Source of the DNA: Anaerolineales bacterium
GTDB taxonomy: Bacteria > Chloroflexota > Anaerolineae > Anaerolineales > UBA4823
Direction: 5' to 3'
Assembly: GCA_003105035.1 (NCBI GenBank)
Contig: PQAL01000038.1
Location: forward strand, 1 to 64,000
DNA: 64,000 nucleotides
Both the position numbers and the translations under genes were made by a program. Positions within the stretch are counted from its first letter, which is position 1. Each line of letters begins with the position of its first letter. Below the pieces are notes generated by a model. It was not told where the DNA came from. It did not search any database and saw only the letters and a program-made list of their open reading frames with translations. This document shows positions 33,386 through 42,429 of this stretch, piece after piece.

Positions 33386-34242
33386 TTCCTTATTCTCCTT
33401 TTTTGCTTAGTTCTATTTTATGGTTCTTTTGAATGGTCACTTGGCAAGATGGATTGGCACTATCCGAAATGTCTACGATCATGAGCATTCGCGCATGAAT
33501 ACTCAACCTGTATCTGCCCAGATTAAACTGAGCATCTCTCCAGGATTTTTAAATTTACAAAACAAACGAACTGTGTACTGGCTTGTTTTCGCATGGATTT
33601 TGGCTTTGCGACCAGGTTCTGATCAAGCAGTTTATTATTATGAATCTTAACAAGATGGGAAGTAGCCAGGTGTTTAGCGTGTGATGTCAGCCTGGGCAAC
33701 ATCAGTCGAGAAAGCGTATTGAAATTGCCTGTATGCCGAGTTCCCCCCTCCTTGATCAACATTCCCTTCACTACTCTCCTCCTGCATCGAATCCAACATT
33801 TAAAACAGAAGAATAATCGTCGGGCGTGCGATTACTTTTCTCGGTTATATTATTGAATAATTGTCCTCTGCGTTTACGCGGAAATAAATAACAGGCATCC
33901 AAGGAATCTCGATCATCACGGGGTTTTCTACCCAAAATTTGGGCAGATTAATTTCATCCCGCTTTAATCTTCATGTTATCACGAAATAAAGTCTTCGTCA
34001 ATTTGTGTGATTAGAAAATCACATCTTTGTAGGATTTTACCTAAAAATTTATGTTTTTCGGCGATATCATACATTCATTTACAATTTCAGGTCGGAATTC
34101 CACAATAGACGACTCCACGTAGCGGAATATCGGCAATTTCTCTGGTAATTCTGGTGTCAATAATCTCAAGTTAATAACTATCAATTCGAACGTTTAGTAT
34201 TTACAAAACGTTGGGAACGCTGTATACTTCTGTGCTAACTTT
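33386..34242. other. Long non-coding gap between divergent transcripts
   Basis: 857 bases separate the divergent binding-protein and methyltransferase genes. Two small open frames here have no good ribosome-binding site and no recognisable sequence, so I reject them. Features: CCCAAA-A-TTTGGG at 33931-33943, a symmetrical site that could be an operator, and at the right end a clear promoter for the next gene (below). The region is A+T-richer than its surroundings. I see no RNA gene. Confidence 0.4.
34200..34228 (+). promoter_or_regulatory. Promoter of the Trm112-methyltransferase gene
   Basis: TTTACA at 34200-34205 and TATACT at 34223-34228 are separated by 17 bases. The ATG at 34243 is only 14 bases beyond the -10 box, so the 5' leader would be about 8 bases long. 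Confidence 0.75.
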
Positions 34243-35058
34243 ATGAAACGCACCAGTCTTGATCTGCTGATCTGCCCCACCTGCCACGGTCCATTATCCC
34301 TCCTCCCTGCCCTTACCAATCAGCTTATTGATGTGGGCAGTTTGTCTTGCGTCACCTGCCAGGTAGAGTTTCCCATCCGGCACGGGATACCCCAATTCAT
34401 AGAGGAAACGGAGCTGGAAGGTCTCGATAAAACTTTCGCCCACTTGTATGATTGGTTTTCCTTGATCTACACCGCTTTTTCCAAGGTTGGTTTTCGGTTG
34501 CTTGGCACCACCGATGCAAAAGCCCGCACGGAGGTTCTGAACCGGCTCGAGCCAAAAGGAGGCAAGGTACTCGAGGTATCCATTGGCAGTGGGGTGAATT
34601 TACCTTATCTGCTCACCATGCCTGGGGTCGGTGAAGTGTTCGGATTGGATATCTCGCGCGGACAGCTAAAACGTTGTGGCTCGCTCATCCACCGCAGAGG
34701 CTGGCCTGTGGATCTTTTCCTGGCGAACGCAGATGATCTGCCATTCACAGACTGCAGCTTTGACTCTGTCTTCCATATCGGTGGCATCAACTTTTTTTCC
34801 AACCAGCAGAAGGCCATCAATGAGATGATCCGGGTGGCGAAACCTGGTACCAAGTTCATCATCTGTGACGAGAATGAATCTGGTGCCCAATGGTATGAAA
34901 AATTTCTGCCGGGTTTCAAGGCGGCGTTTCAAGGCCAGCGGAGAGAGATTATCGCACCCATTGATCTTGTGCCAGCGAGTATGCTTGATGTAAAACTAGG
35001 CAACATCTGGAATAATTTCATGTATTGTATCGAATTCCGGAAACCAAATAACTTGTAA
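34243..35058 (+). CDS. Methyltransferase with N-terminal Trm112-like zinc domain
   Basis: A 271-residue fusion: an N-terminal Trm112/zinc-ribbon-like domain with CPTCHG and CVTCQVEFPIRHGIPQF (CxxC...CxxC, residues about 11-50), then a class I methyltransferase (VLEVSIGSGVNLPYLL, LDISRGQLKRC, DCSFDSVFHIGG). Such fusions are known among UbiE-like methyltransferases of unknown substrate. A gene for a GbsR-like regulator follows 15 bases later. Confidence 0.85.
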   Translation: MKRTSLDLLICPTCHGPLSLLPALTNQLIDVGSLSCVTCQVEFPIRHGIPQFIEETELEGLDKTFAHLYDWFSLIYTAFSKVGFRLLGTTDAKARTEVLNRLEPKGGKVLEVSIGSGVNLPYLLTMPGVGEVFGLDISRGQLKRCGSLIHRRGWPVDLFLANADDLPFTDCSFDSVFHIGGINFFSNQQKAINEMIRVAKPGTKFIICDENESGAQWYEKFLPGFKAAFQGQRREIIAPIDLVPASMLDVKLGNIWNNFMYCIEFRKPNNL

Positions 35059-35073
35059 TAGAGGCATTCACCC

Positions 35074-35535
35074 ATGGACGGACTTCAACCGATTGAAGAA
35101 CTTCACTTTATCGAAGATATAGGATTGTACTTTGAACAGATGGGGCTGCCGCGCATGGCCGGCCGCATCCTTGGTGCGTTGCTCATTTCCGATCCAATCT
35201 CTCAATCCATCACCGATCTGGGAGAGAAGCTGCATGCCAGCAAGAGTTCCATCAGCATTATGGCTCGCTTGCTGATGGAGCGCGGCCTGATTGAAAGAGT
35301 GGCTTCTCCAATCCCACGCCGCGATTATTATCGTTTTAAACCTGGGGGGTGGATCATCTACATGCGTCAGTGGTTAGGGTTGATGGCCGGACTGCACCAG
35401 ATCACAGAAAGGGGCATGCTGTTAATGGTTGATAAACCGGAGCCTCTGAAGGAAAGGTTGAAAGAAGCGCATGATTTATTTTCAAACATTGAGCAGGAAT
35501 TCCCTGCCATTATACAAAAAATTTCCACAAAATAA
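35074..35535 (+). CDS. GbsR/MarR-family transcriptional regulator
   Basis: A 153-residue winged-helix regulator: MGLPRMAGRILGALLISDP, then the recognition helix LHASKSSISIMARLLMERGLIERV, and wing PIPRRDYYRFKPGG. It resembles GbsR-type repressors, which in Bacillus sense choline. That is notable because a quaternary-amine candidate system lies nearby, but the gene is cotranscribed with the methyltransferase at 34243, not with the mttB genes, so the link is weak. Confidence 0.82.
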   Translation: MDGLQPIEELHFIEDIGLYFEQMGLPRMAGRILGALLISDPISQSITDLGEKLHASKSSISIMARLLMERGLIERVASPIPRRDYYRFKPGGWIIYMRQWLGLMAGLHQITERGMLLMVDKPEPLKERLKEAHDLFSNIEQEFPAIIQKISTK

Positions 35536-35707
35536 TTCACAGTGCAGGTAAGGAACTATAAGCCAGGTACTGTTTACAGAGAATACTGAAAATAAGCAAA
35601 AGATCATCAGACCCAATACCGGAAAAAATTACCAATAAAGCACACAGCTTCTCCAAAATATACTCGCTTATTGTTAAAGATGATGTACTAACATATTTGC
35701 TTTGGAA

Positions 35708-36466
35708 ATGACAAGGATGACGAAAACATTACTATTCCCTCACGCACCGCATCACACCGATCACCATATTCATAACAACCTGGACCCACACCGCCGGAGC
35801 GCCTCAGGATTATCAGATATTATTCTTGGTGGGCAAGATGGTCTGGTAAATGTGCTTGGAGTCATTCTCGGTGTAGCCGCTGCCACCAGTGACCCTCACC
35901 TCGTGCTGGTTGCTGGCCTTGCCGCTACTTTTGCAGAATCAGTATCCATGGGAGCAGTTGCTTATACTTCTACCCTTGCTGACGCAGACTACTATGACAG
36001 CGAGCTCGAACGCGAGCAGCGCCATATCGAACAAGTTCCAAAAGTGGAACGTGATGAAGTCAGACAGATTTACGCTGAAAAAGGCTTTCAAGGCGAGTTA
36101 TTAGAGCACATCGTTGACACAATTACGAAGGACCCAGATGTTTGGGTGGCGGTTATGATGGCTGAAGAACATCAGCTGACCCCAATCGACCGAAAGCAAG
36201 CTTGGAAGATTGCTCTCATCGTAGGCTTTTCTGCAATTATTGGCTCCTTAATCCCGCTAATTCCCTTCATATTTTTACCTGTGACCATAAGCATGCTGGT
36301 ATCTGTGCTGGTCACCGCTCTGGTTCTATTCTTCGTTGGTGGGTATAAGGCACGTGTGACTATTGGACACCCTGTGAAGAGTGGCTTAGAAATGGCTCTG
36401 ATTGGTACATTGAGTGCCCTGGTTGGTTACGCTATAGGAGCATTGCTTAAGACCCCTGCTCCTTAA
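35708..36466 (+). CDS. VIT1/CCC1-family transporter with His-rich N-terminus
   Basis: A 252-residue VIT-type membrane protein. It begins with a His-rich segment (HAPHHTDHHIHNNLDPHRR) before the core SDIILGGQDGLVNVLGVILGVAAA; AESVSMGAVAYTSTLADADYY matches the family's first helices. The N-terminal histidines may bind metal. The start is unsure among TTG 35702, ATG 35708 and ATG 35717. It lies just before a P-type ATPase, so a metal-homeostasis pair is plausible. Compare the minus-strand relative at 20280. Confidence 0.85.
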   Translation: MTRMTKTLLFPHAPHHTDHHIHNNLDPHRRSASGLSDIILGGQDGLVNVLGVILGVAAATSDPHLVLVAGLAATFAESVSMGAVAYTSTLADADYYDSELEREQRHIEQVPKVERDEVRQIYAEKGFQGELLEHIVDTITKDPDVWVAVMMAEEHQLTPIDRKQAWKIALIVGFSAIIGSLIPLIPFIFLPVTISMLVSVLVTALVLFFVGGYKARVTIGHPVKSGLEMALIGTLSALVGYAIGALLKTPAP

Positions 36467-36503
36467 TCGTCTACGCTGGGATATTTATGAGATCATTCAA
36501 GCA

Positions 36504-39020
36504 ATGGGGAAGAAAATGACACTGTCAAACAAATCCATAGAAAATCAAACTTCACTATTCGTCCAGACTCCACCCTCGGGTTTGAACCAGGTAGAAATAC
36601 AGGAATTGCGTAAAAAGCATGGAGAAAACCGCCTTCCTGTTGAAAAGGGGACTACGGTTTGGACAATCCTGCTAAATCAGATAAAAAGCCCGCTGGTGTA
36701 TATCATCCTTGTTGCCGCAGGCGTATCGCTATTGGTGAAGGAATACAACGACTTCATCATCATCATGGCCGTGGTCATTATTGATGTCGTCTTGGGCTTT
36801 TTCCAGGAATACCAGGCTCAGCAAACCTACACCGCCCTCAAGGGCTTGTTAAAACCCACTACCACCGTCCTGCGTGACGGTGAGAGAAAAGAAGTGGAAG
36901 TCTGGGAGCTGGTACCTGGTGACCTGGTAATGTTGAATTCTGGGGAGCACGTCCCCGCTGATGGTCAGGTACGCGAATCCACCCAGCTGGCGGTTGACGA
37001 AGCCATCCTGACTGGCGAGAGTGAACCAGTTAGTAAAAATACCACCGATGAACACAACATCGTATTCATGGGTACAACCGTCATCACCGGCCGCGGGATG
37101 ATCCAGGTGAGCAAAATTGGCACCAGTACCGAGCTTGGTCAAATTGCTACCAGCCTCAGTGAGCACGTCGAGGAGGACACCCCGCTGCAAGTCAGGTTAA
37201 AAACTTTTAGCAAAGTGCTGACGTACATCGTCATTGGCTTTACCATGGCAATCCTCGTGGTGGGGTTATTGATGGGCAGGGAATTTCTCGATATGCTGCG
37301 CGTATCCATCATCCTGGCCATTGCCGCTGTACCAGAAGGTCTGCTCATTGCTGTGACGGTGATCTTGGTTTTAGGGATGCGGAAAATCCTCAAGCGCCAG
37401 GGACTGGTCAAAAAGCTGCTGGCCGTCGAGACCTTGGGCTCGGTTACTGTCATTTGCACCGATAAGACCGGTACCCTGACAGAGGGTCGAATGCGGGTGG
37501 CACGGACTGAATTCCTGGATGACCAACGTGCCATGCAAACCATGGTGCTGTGCAATGATATGGAAGGCCCAGTCGATATCGCCTTATGGGAATACGCGCA
37601 AAACAACCTGGGCATCGATCCAAAAGATTTGTTGGACAGCTCGAAGCGTTTGGCAGAGGAGCTCTTTACCAGCGAAACCAAATACATGATTACCGCTGTA
37701 ACAGGTGTATATTTTCACGGGGCAAACTACAACTTTCTCAAGGGAGCACCAGAAATCGTGCTAGAGATGTGTAACGCCAGCCAGGAGGAGCGCGATAAAA
37801 TCCTCGCTCAGGTAGATGAGTGGGCCGGTGAAGGGCTACGCTTATTGGGCTTGGCTTACCGTTCAATGGGCAGTCTTGAGGATTACTCCGGCTATAGCTG
37901 GGTGGGATTGCTCGGTATGCAAGACCCGATTCGCGAGGGTGTCCATGAAGCCGTGGATCTTGCCCAGCATGCTGGGATTCAGATCAAAATGATCACCGGC
38001 GATTACCGAAAAACTGCCGAGAAAATTGCCCGGACGATCGGTTTGATGAAGCGTGGGGAGCATAGCCTGGAAGGTGAAGAGTTGGCCAGGATGAGTGACC
38101 AACAGCTTCAGCACGAGGTTCAAGACGTGGCTGTTTTCTCACGTATCCGCCCGCAGGATAAGCTACGTATCGTGCAGGCCTTGCAAACCAATGGTGAAAT
38201 CACTGCCATGATTGGGGATGGAGTGAACGATGCCCCGGCACTGCAGCGAGCTAACATCGGTGTAGTGGTGGGGACGGCTTCAGACGTTGCCAAGGAAACC
38301 GCAGACCTGATCCTGCTGGACAGCAACTTCCGCACCATCGTCGCCGCCATCGAGGAAGGGCGTGTAATTTTTGAAAATATCCGCAAGGTGGTCGCCTACA
38401 CTCTGTCAAACTCTTTTGCGGAAGTGCTCACCATCTTTACAGCCATGATGCTGCATTGGCCAGCCCCACTGGCGGTAGCTCAGATCTTATGGATCCACCT
38501 GATCTGCGATGGTCCATCCGATATCGTCCTGGGATTCGAGCCCGAAGAGGAGGGTATCATGGACGAAAAACCCAAATCGATCAAGGAACCTGTGCTGGCT
38601 CCCCTCGGTTTAACTTTGATCGGGGTAATCAGCATTGGGAGTGCGATTGCAGCACTCACATTATTTGGTCACTTCTATCTATCGCATAACAATCTTGCCG
38701 AAGGTCAAAGCCTAGTGTTTGCCAGTTTTGCGGTCAATTCCATGATCTATATCTTCGCCTACCGCTCCATGCGCCTACCGCTGTTCCGCATGAGCCCGCT
38801 CAGCCGCAATAAACCATTGATTTGGGCTGTGGCTGCCGGGTTACTCATGGTGGTGATCGCCTTCGCCTTTCCCAATATCCGCAGCCTGCTCGGGATCGTT
38901 CCACTCTCCCTCCAGCAGTGGAGCTGGATCGCCGCGATCGCCTTTGGGTTACTGATTGCGGTCGAGATCGGTAAGTGGGTCAGGGTCATGATTAAAAGTA
39001 AACTAAATTCGCAAAAATAA
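36504..39020 (+). CDS. Cation-transporting P-type ATPase (P2-like)
   Basis: An 838-residue membrane pump. Phosphorylation motif ICDKTGTLTEG is intact (DKTGT), the actuator motif is LTGESEPV, and GDGVNDAPAL is present. M4 has AAVPEGLL as in Ca2+ and Na+/K+ pumps; M5 has NSFAEVLT; M6 has HLICDGPSDIVLGFEP, where the Asn of Ca2+ pumps (N-x-x-x-D) appears as His. Ion specificity is therefore unclear. An ATG at 36516 is an alternative start. The preceding VIT-type gene ends 37 bases upstream. Confidence 0.93.
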   Translation: MGKKMTLSNKSIENQTSLFVQTPPSGLNQVEIQELRKKHGENRLPVEKGTTVWTILLNQIKSPLVYIILVAAGVSLLVKEYNDFIIIMAVVIIDVVLGFFQEYQAQQTYTALKGLLKPTTTVLRDGERKEVEVWELVPGDLVMLNSGEHVPADGQVRESTQLAVDEAILTGESEPVSKNTTDEHNIVFMGTTVITGRGMIQVSKIGTSTELGQIATSLSEHVEEDTPLQVRLKTFSKVLTYIVIGFTMAILVVGLLMGREFLDMLRVSIILAIAAVPEGLLIAVTVILVLGMRKILKRQGLVKKLLAVETLGSVTVICTDKTGTLTEGRMRVARTEFLDDQRAMQTMVLCNDMEGPVDIALWEYAQNNLGIDPKDLLDSSKRLAEELFTSETKYMITAVTGVYFHGANYNFLKGAPEIVLEMCNASQEERDKILAQVDEWAGEGLRLLGLAYRSMGSLEDYSGYSWVGLLGMQDPIREGVHEAVDLAQHAGIQIKMITGDYRKTAEKIARTIGLMKRGEHSLEGEELARMSDQQLQHEVQDVAVFSRIRPQDKLRIVQALQTNGEITAMIGDGVNDAPALQRANIGVVVGTASDVAKETADLILLDSNFRTIVAAIEEGRVIFENIRKVVAYTLSNSFAEVLTIFTAMMLHWPAPLAVAQILWIHLICDGPSDIVLGFEPEEEGIMDEKPKSIKEPVLAPLGLTLIGVISIGSAIAALTLFGHFYLSHNNLAEGQSLVFASFAVNSMIYIFAYRSMRLPLFRMSPLSRNKPLIWAVAAGLLMVVIAFAFPNIRSLLGIVPLSLQQWSWIAAIAFGLLIAVEIGKWVRVMIKSKLNSQK

Positions 39021-39049
39021 GGTGCCGAATTTTTTCACTTTGATCGTGG

Positions 39050-39715
39050 ATGATGAATAAGCCATACCTGCGTGTTGCGCTGATTGCTGTAGCTTACCTT
39101 CTGATCATCGCTATGGCTTACCTTGGCTACGCTACCCGCAAGGGCAACTTGACCGATTGGTTCCTGATCCTTACTGCGCTTGCGTACGGATTTGGCGGAC
39201 CTTACCTGGTGCGCAGCACCCTTAAAAAAGAATCACTTATTCAACGAGAGAATCAGGACCGATCGCTCTGGCTGATCATTCCTGGATTCTTGTTCGTATT
39301 TTATGCTTCACCTATCGAATATATCTATGCGCTGAACAGGCTTCCAAGATCAACCGGTATGCAGATTGCAGCATTGGTCTTGCTTTTTATGTCGATAACC
39401 TTATTCAGTTGGGCACGCATCACACTGGGAGATTTCTACTCAGGCCGGGCGAGGGTGACGGATGACCATGTCCTGATACAGCGAGGACCATACCGCTTCA
39501 TCCGTCACCCTGCATATGCAGCATATCTGATTATGGGAGTGGGGATCACGATCGGATATTCGAGTTGGTTTGGCCTGGCTGCCACCTTATTTATTATGCT
39601 GCCTGCCCTGGTTTATCGGATTCATGTTGAAGAGGAACTATTATTCGCAGGATTTGGAGACGATTTCCTCCAATACAGCCAAAAAACCAGGCGCTTGATC
39701 CCATATATCTGGTGA
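39050..39715 (+). CDS. Isoprenylcysteine methyltransferase-like membrane protein
   Basis: A 221-residue membrane protein of the ICMT/phospholipid methyltransferase type, with the C-terminal motif RGPYRFIRHPAYAAYL followed by EEELLFAGFGDDFLQYSQKTRRLIP. Bacterial members often methylate lipids or are uncharacterised. It starts 29 bases after the P-type ATPase. A second one lies at 59126-59743. Confidence 0.8.
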   Translation: MMNKPYLRVALIAVAYLLIIAMAYLGYATRKGNLTDWFLILTALAYGFGGPYLVRSTLKKESLIQRENQDRSLWLIIPGFLFVFYASPIEYIYALNRLPRSTGMQIAALVLLFMSITLFSWARITLGDFYSGRARVTDDHVLIQRGPYRFIRHPAYAAYLIMGVGITIGYSSWFGLAATLFIMLPALVYRIHVEEELLFAGFGDDFLQYSQKTRRLIPYIW

Positions 39716-39784
39716 ATATCTTTTCAATGCCAGATATAATTGTAGACTATTCCTGGCTTAAACATTAAACTCCGGAGAGTAACC

Positions 39785-40759
39785 ATGAGTGATCATCAAA
39801 TATTATATTTATCCCTGGCGGATGTCACCAAAGTCAACCTCGACATGGCCACCGTAATCAACCTGCTCGAAATGGCATTTCGTGAGAAAGGTGCCGGAAA
39901 GGTTGAGATGCCCCCCAAACCGGGCATCCACACCATGCCGGATGCTTTCATTCATGCCATGCCAGCCTTCATCCCGTCCTTGAAATCAGCCGGCATAAAA
40001 TGGGTCAGCGGATATCCCGAAAACCAAAAACGCAGCCTGCCATATATCACCGGCCTGCTCATCTTGAACAATGTCGAAACGGGCATCCCCTACGCCGTGA
40101 TGGATTGTGCTTGGATCACCGCCTACCGCACGGGTGCCGCTTCTGCCCTGGCAGCCAAGTACCTCGCCCGGCCTGAGAGCAAGACCGCTGGTATCCTGGC
40201 CTGCGGGGTACAGGGGCGAACCAACCTGGAAGCTCTTAACGTCCTGTTCCATATCGAGAAAGTGTACGCGTATGACATCCATCCTGAAGTGCAAGGGCAC
40301 TATGTGGATGAGATGTCACACAAGTTAGGTCTGGAGATTGTCGGTGTGAACGACCCGAAACAAGCGGTAATTAATAGCGATTTGGTGGTGACTTCGGGAC
40401 CGATCCTCAAGCACCCCACACCTACTATTCAAAAAGATTGGCTACAAGCAGGCGCATTCGGCAGCGCGGTCGATTTTGACAGTTATTGGACTGGGGGAGC
40501 CCTGTCGCAGATGGACCGCATCAGCACGGATGACCATGCTCAGTTCCAATACTATAAAAGCGCTGGCTATTTCCAGGAAACACCAGCGCCGTATGCCGAC
40601 CTGGGTGAGATCGTCGCCGGACTGAAACCTGGCCGGCAAAGCGCACAGGAGCGAACTCTGGCGATCAATCTTGGCCTGGCGATGGATGACATGGCAGTAG
40701 CCCCCGAGATTTATCGCCGCGCGAAGGATATGGGCATCGGCACCTGGCTTACCTTGTAG
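39785..40759 (+). CDS. Ornithine cyclodeaminase / mu-crystallin family protein
   Basis: A 324-residue NAD(P)-dependent enzyme: N-terminal substrate region (VEMPPKPGIHT, GIKWVSGYPENQ with the conserved Lys), Rossmann segment TAGILACGVQGRTNLEAL, and DCAWITAYRTGAASALAAKYLA. Members include ornithine cyclodeaminase, alanine dehydrogenase, and imine reductases (mu-crystallin), so the substrate is not decided. GGAGAG precedes the ATG. It stands alone, followed by a strong terminator. Confidence 0.88.
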   Translation: MSDHQILYLSLADVTKVNLDMATVINLLEMAFREKGAGKVEMPPKPGIHTMPDAFIHAMPAFIPSLKSAGIKWVSGYPENQKRSLPYITGLLILNNVETGIPYAVMDCAWITAYRTGAASALAAKYLARPESKTAGILACGVQGRTNLEALNVLFHIEKVYAYDIHPEVQGHYVDEMSHKLGLEIVGVNDPKQAVINSDLVVTSGPILKHPTPTIQKDWLQAGAFGSAVDFDSYWTGGALSQMDRISTDDHAQFQYYKSAGYFQETPAPYADLGEIVAGLKPGRQSAQERTLAINLGLAMDDMAVAPEIYRRAKDMGIGTWLTL

Positions 40760-40801
40760 ATAGTCCACCCATCTCGAATCTTGATGAAGTGATTAAATTA
40801 G

Positions 40802-40850
40802 CAGGCATGCGGCGTTCCCGAAAGAATGGGAACGCCGCATGCCTGTTTGT
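40802..40850 (+). terminator. Very long perfect hairpin terminator
   Basis: CAGGCATGCGGCGTTCCC (40802-40819) pairs perfectly with GGGAACGCCGCATGCCTG (40828-40845): an 18-bp stem with an 8-base loop and a TTTGTGTG tail. It sits after the cyclodeaminase gene and before the convergent zinc-ribbon gene, so it could also terminate the opposite strand. Confidence 0.8.
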
Positions 40851-40907
40851 GTGTGGTTGTCAGGATGCTATCTCAGACAATATCAGGCACTGCCCGCCAA
40901 GCGAAAT

Positions 40908-41306
40908 CTATGTCAGGGGATTCCCACAGTAAGGACAGGTGTGCCAATCTTCTTGGGCTGGCTTTCCACAGTTCGCGCAGGTGCGTGCAGGTACTTCAGG
41001 CGTTGCAGGTGGCACCTGGGCTGGAGGAAGTGCTTGAGACCGCCGATTGCTGTTTATGATGGCGTTCACCAGGGCGACAACACCGACGATGACCAGCACC
41101 AAAAAACCCAAACCCAGCAATCCACGGAATAAGCCTCCTCCTGGGTAGTAATGGGAGTAATAATAGGGTTGCATCATCTGAAAGCCTGGCCGCATCATAT
41201 TGTAGCCATGGCCAAAACCAACAAAAGCCAAAATGATGCCTGCGACAATTGCCAGACAAACCAAACCAAGCAGGATATACAAAATCCATTTCAATACTTT
41301 GCTCAT
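40908..41306 (-). CDS. Membrane protein with C-terminal zinc ribbon
   Basis: A 132-residue protein: two hydrophobic segments (about 5-32 and 60-85) separated by a Met/Tyr/Gly-rich loop (MMRPGFQMMQPYYYSHYYPGGG), then a Pro/Ala linker and a zinc ribbon CANCGKPAQEDWHTCPYCGNPL (CxxC...CxxC). No function known. The Met/His/Tyr loop might bind metal. Its start region has only a weak ribosome-binding site (TGGAGGC before ATG). Confidence 0.78.
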   Translation of the reverse strand: MSKVLKWILYILLGLVCLAIVAGIILAFVGFGHGYNMMRPGFQMMQPYYYSHYYPGGGLFRGLLGLGFLVLVIVGVVALVNAIINSNRRSQALPPAQVPPATPEVPARTCANCGKPAQEDWHTCPYCGNPLT

Positions 41307-41505
41307 TATCTAGCCTCCATTTATTATTGCTCAAGCATACCACTCGCCTGTGAAGAATTTATGAAGAATGCATTCAGATAAGTTTAAGTTAAGCTTATGG
41401 AATAGCCTCAGCACGAGGCTGGGATCTCTAACCCTTAAAAATCGTATTTATTCTATAATACTCCAGCGACGAGTGAGTTGAGCTGGATGAGATATGGAGT
41501 GTGCC

Positions 41506-42261
41506 ATGTATGAAACCCTGAGTGCGGATTATGACCGTTTTGTAAACTGGCAGAATCGCCTGGCAGTCGAGCTTCCCTTTCTCATTGAAAAGCTGAAGGA
41601 AAGCAATGCCAGGCAGATATTGGATGTGGCTACGGGCACCGGCATGCATGCCATTGCCCTGGCACAACAAGGGTATTCAACAGCCGGGTCAGATATAAGC
41701 CAGGGCATGATCGAACATGCCCGCCGTAATGCCCAGGTAGCTGGGGTACCGGTACGTTTCGAGCTAGCCGGCTTTGGAAATTTGGCAGGTACCTTCGGTC
41801 GGGGTTCCTTCGATGGTTTGCTATGCCTTGGGAATTCGCTGCCCCATTTACTTTCGCGGAAGGACCTGGATAAGACTTTGGTAGATTTCGCCAATTGCCT
41901 CACCCCTGGGGGCATTTTGCTCATCCAGAATCGCAATTTTGATGCTGTGATCGCCAACCACCAGCGCTGGATGGAACCCCAATCCAATTCCAAAGAAGGA
42001 GAGGAGTGGATCTTCCAGCGGTTTTATGATTTTGATTCCGACGGGCTATTGACCTTCAATATGGTGATTCTGAATCGCCAACCCGAAGGCACGTGGACAC
42101 AGAAAATCGTCTCCTCACGCATGCGTCCGATGCTGAAATTTGAGCTGCTGCTCAGCCTTACAGAAGCTGGATTTAATCGTCTGAGCGCGTTTGGTGATAT
42201 GAGTGGTTCGAAATACGACCATGACCGCAGCCCCAACCTGGTCGTCGTGGCAAGGAAGTAA
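41506..42261 (+). CDS. SAM-dependent methyltransferase
   Basis: A 251-residue class I methyltransferase: ILDVATGTGMHAIAL (motif I, near residue 42), AGSDISQGMIEHAR, GSFDGLLCLGNSLPHL. Similar to proteins of the UbiE/glycine-methyltransferase-like group; the start MYETLSADYDRFVNW is typical of a cluster of uncharacterised methyltransferases. The ATG at 41506 has GGAG 6 bases upstream; 41494 would be longer. Confidence 0.82.
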   Translation: MYETLSADYDRFVNWQNRLAVELPFLIEKLKESNARQILDVATGTGMHAIALAQQGYSTAGSDISQGMIEHARRNAQVAGVPVRFELAGFGNLAGTFGRGSFDGLLCLGNSLPHLLSRKDLDKTLVDFANCLTPGGILLIQNRNFDAVIANHQRWMEPQSNSKEGEEWIFQRFYDFDSDGLLTFNMVILNRQPEGTWTQKIVSSRMRPMLKFELLLSLTEAGFNRLSAFGDMSGSKYDHDRSPNLVVVARK

Positions 42262-42429
42262 TACCAAGGTGACTCTGTGGTACAAGCTCATCCGAAGTTA
42301 TAAGCTGGCAGGTGGGTGTAAACCTGGCATGTCATCCCGATAATATCTGCCCGGTATTACCAAGGGGGGAAAAAGCTAATCTTGTCAAGTTATAATTAGC
42401 CAGACCTCACCCTCACTCAAGGAGAAGTC

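Noticed and set aside
33420-33771. Two small open frames in the long gap
   Set aside because: No ribosome-binding site and no recognisable sequence; the frames overlap each other on opposite strands.
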